Part shown: positions 57,098 to 64,000 of the stretch, one piece after another
Layout of the letters: the number at the start of each line of letters is the position of its first letter
Position numbering within the stretch: the stretch's first letter is position 1
Source: Fragilaria crotonensis
Lineage: Eukaryota; Bacillariophyta; Fragilariophyceae; Fragilariales; Fragilariaceae
Direction: 5' to 3'
Assembly: GCA_022925895.1 (NCBI GenBank)
Contig: JAKSYS010000144.1
Location: forward strand, 42,438 to 106,437
DNA length: 64,000 nucleotides
Program-made: the position numbers and the translations under genes
The notes under the pieces: model-generated
What the model was told of the DNA's origin: nothing
The model's database searches: none
What the model saw: the letters and a program-made list of their open reading frames with translations, nothing else

Positions 57098-60000
57098 GGA
57101 TCAGATCTCTGGTCCCGGTGATGAAAGCATGTGGTCGGGAGAACACAGAAGATCTTGGTGAGGTGAGGATCAATTTTGCCGGAGTGTTGAGTTTTGGTGA
57201 GGATGTCGGCAAGTTGAGAGTCAGGGAATCCAATGAAGTTGGTGAATGCCGTCTTGTTGGCCTTGACGGACGAAGTGGAAGCGGCGTTCGATGTGTCGCG
57301 TCTTGCGAGTGAGTTTTCCATTCTTTGCGATTTGGACGGTGGCTTCATTGTCAATCATGAGGATGGCAGGTATGGAAGGAAGACGTTGGGTTGATTCACG
57401 CCATTGTTTGGTGCCAAGATAGAGCATATCGTAGAGAAGCATTCGGATGTGAGCTGTGGCCATTGTGGCAGAACATGCGGCCATATATTCAGCTTCAGAG
57501 GTAGACATTGCAACAGGAGTAGGCATGGTAGAGTTGGCTTCAATGAGAGCACCATTGTAGAAAATCATGTATCCAACAGTAGAGCGGCCAGTGTCAGGGC
57601 AGTCTTGCCAGCTGGCGTCGGAGAAAACGGTGAGATCGGGTATGGGATACGATGGTGAAGGCAGATGTCATAGATGGGATTTGAAGTGCCATCGGGGTAG
57701 AATTTGAGAGCGTAGTAGGGCGGCGGCGAAGATAGCCGATGAGCCAAGATAGGGCTCGAAAATCAGGTATGCCAGGAGATGCATGCTTTAGCAAGTTTGC
57801 AGACAGCAAATAGGATGTCAGCTCTTGTATTGTATGCAAGGTAGAGGAGAGTGCAGACAGCAGAGCGGAAGGGAAGGCGTTGTTGCTTTTGTTCGACGAG
57901 GGTAACGTCAGAGGCGGTTACGGGGCGGTTATCCTTGCTGAAGGTGTAGTCGGGAGGAAGGGGTATCGCGTTCGGGAATTCGAATTCGGGTCATAACGTT
58001 GGAGAGTATTCAAAACGTAGCGGTGTTGATCAGAGTATAGCTTGAGTCGGAGTGTTTGTGGATACGCATTTGGAGGAACCATTGCGCAGGTCCGAGGAAT
58101 TTGACATCGAAGCGATTGCGGACGGAATCTTCAAATTGTTTTTCGATGGAATCGTTGCTTCCAGCGTAGAGCATATCATCGACGAAAAATAGGAGACGGA
58201 GCCATTGATTGTGTTTGTCGTATCGGACAAAATAAGACGGTTCGGAAGGAGATTGGATAAAGCCTTGGGAGTAGAGCCATTCCGAAAATTCAATGTTCCA
58301 ATATTTGCGGAGTAGACGAGACCGTAGATTCCTTTGTTCAGTAACATTGGGAGCCAAAGAATTTAGCGTATTCAGGGAAGTGATAGGCGTATTCCAATGG
58401 CAGTTTCACAAAGTGGCGACCAATAACTTTGGCTTGGAGGTAGGCACCAATGAAGTCAGCACTCTTGACACTTCTTCTGGATGCACAGATGGTTGCAATG
58501 AATAGTTTGACCCCTCTTGCAGATGCACAGTGACCAGGTGTCTTCATACATGAGTGGTTCAACAGGTATAGGTTTTGGAGTGCCAGGTGAATTGGTAGAT
58601 TCAGCAATTTCTTGACGTTGTTCAAGGAGTCGTTGTTGGTTGATGGCTTTGACTCTTTTCAGGAGACGTTTCTCCAGGTCGCCACGGGCGACAAGGCGGC
58701 TTTAGTTTGTCAAGTTTTCCAGTTGCAGTTTGTTTTGCTTTGAGTACAAGTTTGACTGGGATAATGAGTTCATCTTTGTGTGGAGTTTGTCCAAGGATGA
58801 AAGTATCATGGTCAATGAGGTTCTTGATCTCCATTTTGATTGCATGTAGCCAAGCATTGCGGACATTATCATCAAGTTTGAGGACAGCTTTGAGAGACTG
58901 AGGTTCTGGGAGATATTTGTCCACAGGTTCCTGGGGGTTGGCTTGTGGATTGTTGCTGGGAGAGTTGTCAATTGTCATCATGGCAGAGTGAATGGGATCA
59001 ATAGTTGGTAGATCTTCATTGCATTCTTGGAAGTAGATGGTCATCATCTTGTGGAGTTGGGAATGATGTTGTTGATGGGTGACAAAGTTGATTTGATGTG
59101 GTGTGGGTGGTGTTGGACCATGTGGAGGAGTTGTATGTTTGATTGCAGCAAGTGGAGAAGGTGGTGGATCATCTTCATGGGCATTGTCATCAGTTTCAGG
59201 GATGGCAGGGAGGGAAGAATGATGGTTGGAGGTATCAATGAAAGTTGATGGTGGGTTACCAAGGTTGGCTGCAGAGCCAGTTTGATGGTAGGTAGATGGT
59301 TCAGAGTTCTCTGGAGTGTCACGAAGTCCATGCGGATTGAAGTGGGAGCGGATGGGTACGGCTCCAGCAAAAGGTTTGGAATCAAAACAGAGAGCGGAGT
59401 TGAAGTCTTCATCGAAGTAGGCATCGCGGGTTATGATGAGGCTTTGGGGTTGGTCTGGCGAGTAGATTAACCAGCCTGCAGAGTTGTCGGAAATCCAAGG
59501 AAAATACCGCGGGATGCACGTTGGAGTTGTTGCTTGTAGGTTATAAGTTTGTTGCGGAAGGTTGGTTCGTAGCGTTTGAAGAATGTTGGACATCCGAAGA
59601 CGCGGAAGTTGGCGAGGCTTGCGTTGAAAACTGTATTGATAGGGAGTTGTTGGGTTGCCATCTTGGTCAATAACATTCTTGGCTGGGCAGACATTGAGGA
59701 TTTGAACAGCATAGGCATGGGCATGATGGAAGAATGCACCTCCTAGTCTTGCATTGTTCAGAGGATGTTGGCAGTGTTGTGGACTTCACGCCATTTGGCT
59801 TGCAAATGCCATTCATTTCTTGATGTTCAGGTGCTGCAGCTTCAACTTTGATACCAAGTGAAGTGCATTCAGAAATGAATTTGGTTGAGGTGAAAGCAGA
59901 TCCAGCATCAGTGCGGATAAAACGGACAGATTGGGTGCGGCCAAGGAGTTCTGTGTCAGTTAGCCATTGCTTTAGAGCAGTAATAATGGAAGCTGTGCTT

Positions 60001-61190
60001 TCAGTTGGAGACCAATCCAACCTGTTAGTTTGCCAGGTGTTGTGACAATAAACAAGTAGGCTGAAAAGTTGGTATTGGTTGTGAGACCATAGCGGAAAGG
60101 GTTGCGCATTAGGTCAAGATGAAGGCGGTGGAAAGGTTCAGTGCCTTGGCGTTGAGGTTTTGTTGCGGCACGTTTTTGGCTTATCGAAATGCGTAGAGGC
60201 CAGGAGTTGTGATCAACAGTAGGTGTCAAGACATGGTCATTCCATGTTTGGTGAAGGATCCGACCATAAGATTGCGGAAATTTCGGAAAGCAAGTCGTCG
60301 GTAGATGAGTTCCAAAGGTAGGGCGGTGACTGAACGGCGTTGATCGGTGTCAACAGGGGGTGTAGTGTCATCAAAATGTTGTTCATCAGGTTCAGAGTCA
60401 GGGTCAGAAGGTAGGTTCTTAGAGTTGGAGATGGTTGAGAAGGCTTGTTGTGATGAAGGGAGTTCTCTGGTCAGTATTGGCCAAGTGTATGTGGAACCAT
60501 TTGGGAGTTGGATTGTTGTGGCTCTGTTCTTGATCAGGACACTGAAGTTTTGGGTGCATGATAGAGCAGTTAAGGAGAGGAGTCTGTGGCTGAGACCTTC
60601 AACATAGTAGACATCAGTGAGTCCTAGGATGGACTTGAGGCCATCATCAGTGGTGAAGTGGCATGCAGTTGTGCCTTTGTGAGTGGACATCTTGGTGCTG
60701 CCATCAGCTAAGGAGATTGGAACACTGCAGGGTTCGACATCGTGGAGGTCGCTGAAGAGTGGAGTATAATGGCTGGTAGCACCACTGTCAGGTAGCCAGT
60801 TTTCAAGATGTGGGGGACCAAATCTTTGGTATGGTGATTGGGGATCATCTGGAAAGTAAGCTGTGGCTCCAGAGTTGGGAGGAGAATAATTGGCAGATGG
60901 TAGATAATCTCTGTCAAGGAGAGGTTGGTTGATGGTCATCTGAGGTAGGTCAGGATTGGGCCAAGGGATGTTGGATGGGTGACCATCAGTGTTGTCAAAA
61001 GATGAGGCTGAAAAGGCTTGGTGGTGGTATCTTGATTGGTCTGGTGAGTTTGGCCAGAGTCAGTGATGAAGTAGGCGCGTTGTTGGTTGCGGGAGCAGCG
61101 TTTTCATTGTTGGATGGTCTTTGAGGGTTGGTGGAGTGATTGTTTTGGTTTGATCTGGGGTTTGTGCAGTTGCGCATAGTGGCCGAGGCG
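57098..61190 (-). CDS. Copia pol of the second element: protease, integrase, RT, RNase H
   Basis: Read in many frame segments. Protease: ENWLPDSGATSHYTPL (about 60800). Pre-integrase region LPLELIYRRLAFRNFRN, then integrase with FHRLHLDLMRNP (Asp, about 60110), IRTDAGSAFTSTKFI (Asp, about 59900), EHQEMNGICK (Glu) and a C-terminal NFRVFGCPTFFKRYEP. RT pieces: KLDDNVRNAWLHAIKMEI, NKGIYGLVYSA, WLYSQGFIQSP, RLLFFVDDMLYAGS (about 58170; Phe replaces the usual Tyr) and WFLQMRIHKHSDSS. RNase H: FYNGALIEANSTMP, MSTSEAEYMAACSA, LMIDNEATVQIAKNGK and DSQLADILTKTQHSGK. All catalytic boxes are recognisable, yet at least eight shifts interrupt them. Confidence 0.8.
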
Positions 61191-64000
61191 TCCGCAGTTA
61201 TTGCAGACGATTGTAGCGGCATTGGAAGGGTTGCGCGAATGGTTGTTGTTGATCCGTTAGGAGATGGACGTTGATTAGGACTGGACGTCGGTCGGAAGGT
61301 GGTCGATTGTTTCGTTGAGGCTGGTTGGATGGCCGCAGGGAGGGTGGTGGTGGACGACGTTGATTCGAGTTGTTGAATGGTGGTCGCGAAGGATTTGTAG
61401 GAGGTCGGAACGGGCGCGAATGGTTTTGCGGTGGTCGCGGTGGCTGGTTTCGGTTTTGATTGTTGCTGCTGGGATTGGAATAAGGTCGAAGGATGGAACT
61501 GAAAGCTTGTTGTTGTCTTTGTGTGAAAACACGTTGGGTAGTTTGGTTGTGGCGCGGTTGAAAATGGTGGGAGTGGTGACCACGGGCAGCGTTGGCGTGT
61601 TGGTTGTAGTTGCGGTGGTTTTGGGATGGGAGTGTGAGGCCACGGGATTCGTCAATGTTCAGGAGATGGCTTTCGAGTTCGGCGAATGGTGGCAGAGCTT
61701 CGTCATTCAGTTCTGCGCGACGTATGTCGGCGTCGAAGCGTTGGTAGGATGCGGCGTAGAAGGAGTGATTGCTTCCACCACGAACGGTGCGTTTGATAAG
61801 TTCGGCGTCAGTGTTGGGTATTCCAGCATGATAGCAGTCGCGCGTGAGAAGGCGAATGCGGTTGAGGTAGGAGGTTGCGACTTCATGATGTGGTTGTTTG
61901 ATGGAGCAGAAAGCTTCACGAGTTCGTTCAACATGATCGGGAGTTAGCGGAGCGCAGTGGCGTCGAAGAGTTAGAATTGCAGTTCGAGCATCTGGTGGGC
62001 CATCAATGATGTGTTTCTGGCAAGGGTCGCAAACGTTTGTGAAGATCAAATTGTAGATAGCAGTGCCAACAAAAGGGTGTGAATAGGACACTTGTTTTGG
62101 CCAAAGATCAAAGACTTGGCGCGTCCACGGGGAAATGTTACAAACAATTCGAAGGTTGTCAATGAAGGTGTTAAAGTGTCGGCGGCGTGCTTGAAGGTCG
62201 GTTGGGTAGGCCAATTTGCGAAGGTTAGCATTTTTGGCGTATTTCAAAAGTGTTTTCGTGAGGTCCTCAATTGGCGGATAAGTAAAATCGGTTCGCGTTG
62301 ATGATGTGAGCGCATCAGGGGATGTGTGTTGAATGTGCTTGGGTTCTTCTTCTGAATCATGGTCTGTGTCCTCATCAAAGAAGGTTTCAACAGTGGGAGG
62401 GTATGTGAAGGTTGCGTGGGTCGCCTGGCGTGGAGTTGGGCGTGTTGCAACGGATTTTGGTGCATTTTGGGGGTTTTGGTCGTCGTTTCCAAAATTAGGT
62501 GATTTTTGCGTAGGTTTGGCAGATTTCGTGCTGGGAGGTTGAATAATTTTGTTGTGTTGATTTTGGGGTTGCGAAAGATTTTGCGACGGATTTGGTGGTT
62601 GGGGGTTCAAATTTTGGGGTGAGAACTTTTTGGTAGGTATAATTTTGGGTGTCGTCGAAAAAGTTGTCGAAATCGGAGGTTGTGGGTTCGAGTTGGTGGC
62701 GTCCGGATTGTGAGGTAATTTTACGTTTTTCGGCGTGAGAATGCCTGAAAATGCATCGGAGAAGCGTTTTAGAGGCCCAGTTGTTGATTTCGCAGTTGGA
62801 GGTGAGTTGGTGTTTCGGTGTGAACTGCTTGTTTCGGGCGAGTTTGGTGGTAAAAATGCGAGATTTGGTTGAGTTCCGGGCAGTTGTTGAGTTGTTTGTG
62901 CGTGTTCGTCGTATGTAGTTTCTGCGTCGGAAATTAGCTGTTGGGAGTGAATTTCCGGGCTGTCGGTGGTGTTTTGCGTTGGATTTTCGCCGGTAGTGTC
63001 GTTTTGCGCAGGAATTTCGTCGCCGTGTTCGTCGTGTGTAAAAATTGCAGTTTGGGGTTCGTTTGGTGCAAAAATTTGCGTTTGCGGGTCGATTTGTGCA
63101 GGAATTTCGTCCTGGGGGTCCGGGGTTCGAGTCGGATCCGATAATAAAGATGAACGGCGAGTTGAAACGGCAAGACATGCAAAATGTGGTCCGGAAAATG
63201 TACTATTATCCTGTTGAAAGGTAATTATATTGTTACTTGCAGCTGATTCTATCTGATTGTGACAGCTTAGACTGTCACAGATAGAAAGAGGTAAGTAACC
63301 AGCATAACAACCAGGATAATGTAAACATTGTGAACTAGACTCACCATAGTTTGGGACAGGTGAATCAGATCCCATGAGATCAATGAATGGGAACTCAGGG
63401 TGGTTTTCCTTTGCAGTGTGATAGTAAGAGAGGAAATTGTTGAATAGTTGCAGTTCAGGATCGCGGAGGGCATTGTTAAGGTGTGGAAGAGCCCATGCTT
63501 GATAAATAGTCTGTCCACTGGGGCCTGTGGTATAAACTGGAATCAAGCGGACAGCCAAGGAAAACGGGATGCGTTTGGGGTCGCAGGCAACGTGGTACAA
63601 GTCGGCATCGGGGTGGCGACGTAAATCGGCAGTGTGGCGTGGTATCCAATCCGGGTCGTTAACTTGATCAGGGTGGATTGGTTTGGCAGTCTGGGTTCGA
63701 AAGAGGCGTTGAACTGTGGAGCGATTGTAGGCTTCACCAGAAATATTGTTGACAATGATGGGATCTCCAGAATGGTCAAGGTTGATGGGAAAGCACCAGT
63801 TGTTGGAGTGGGGATAGCAATTTCAGTTGGGGCCAAAGCAGTAGGTGGGAGCTTGGAGTGGGAGCCCTGGAAAATAACAACATTGGTGGTGGTAGTTCTC
63901 TCTGATAATGCCAGTTGGATCTTTGGGATGAAGCAGTTGCACAACTCGGAATAGCGTATTCAAAATGGGGCAGGAAGTCAATGGAATCGTTGACGGTGTC
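61160..64000 (-). CDS. Copia gag of the second element, N-terminus beyond the window
   Basis: An 800-codon open frame (63600-61198) continues in a neighbouring frame to the window edge. The middle is a long Asn/Pro/Gln/Thr-rich low-complexity region. The C-terminal half has a UBN2-type gag fold: ARRRHFNTFIDNLRIVCNIS, WPKQV, RTREAFCSIKQPHHEVATSY, LLTRDCYHAGIPNTDAELI. It ends in an Arg/Asn/Pro-rich basic tail and a CNNCGRLGHYA zinc knuckle whose last Cys is reached only after a one-base shift near 61173. Assembles the particle in related elements. Confidence 0.75.

Larger units (their letters stand above)
56952..64000 (-). mobile_element. Second Ty1/copia element, 5' end outside the window
   Basis: Minus-strand element with gag, protease, integrase, RT and RNase H in copia order between about 64000 and 57100, a polypurine tract and a 3' LTR start at 57089. 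The 5' LTR and gag start lie beyond 64000. Its gag and pol are unlike the first element (different protease context, FVDD instead of YVDD), so it is a separate lineage. It carries many frame changes, more than the first copy, and may be partly decayed as well as affected by base errors. Confidence 0.85.

Overview
The window looks like nuclear DNA of a diatom, probably a raphid pennate of the Phaeodactylum type; the species assignment is inference. Support comes from short GT-AG introns (about 64-180 bp), a plastid-type presequence with a Phe-Val-Ala-Pro cleavage motif, a repeated helicase-associated-domain protein, eukaryotic chromatin and SUMO genes, and abundant copia and DIRS-type retroelements. 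About 17 host genes or gene copies sit between three retrotransposons.

Layout. 0.1-11 kb: a PAAT-like protein with repeated acidic/KPPSR motifs, two same-strand paralogues of a secreted PhoX/DUF839-like protein (2.1-4.0 and 9.2-11.0 kb), a long gap carrying an array of about 12 near-palindromic 20-bp units (5.6-5.9 kb), and a class I methyltransferase. 12.2-19.5 kb: a full-length tyrosine-recombinase retrotransposon with split direct repeats (PAT-like, DIRS order). 19.6-28.1 kb: a possible plastid membrane protein, a kinesin-13 with N-terminal SAM domain, a plastid-targeted helicase-associated-domain protein, an EF-hand-like protein and an NmrA-like reductase. 29.2-37.1 kb: FACT subunit SSRP1 with two HMG boxes, a Ulp1/SENP SUMO protease and a small two-exon SH3/Tudor-like basic protein. 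38.3-43.4 kb: a five-helix membrane protein, two unknowns and a MaoC-type dehydratase.

43.5-51.1 kb: a complete copia element inserted between two divergent genes; its gag-pol has a hydrophobic multi-helix block between the zinc knuckle and protease, which is unusual. 51.4-56.0 kb: an SGNH-hydrolase-like type II membrane protein, an SDR lacking the usual Tyr/Lys pair, and a ubiquitin-like/STI1 protein with a signal peptide. 57.0-64.0 kb: a second copia element, running off the right edge.

A caution applies to every gene. Conserved domains are broken again and again by single-base losses at homopolymers, and the repeated ends of the PAT-like element differ, where I compared them, only in homopolymer length. 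The simplest explanation is residual indel error in the assembly, so most frameshifts below should not be read as pseudogenes. Intron boundaries and joined reading frames are my own reading of the sequence and were not checked by alignment or transcripts.
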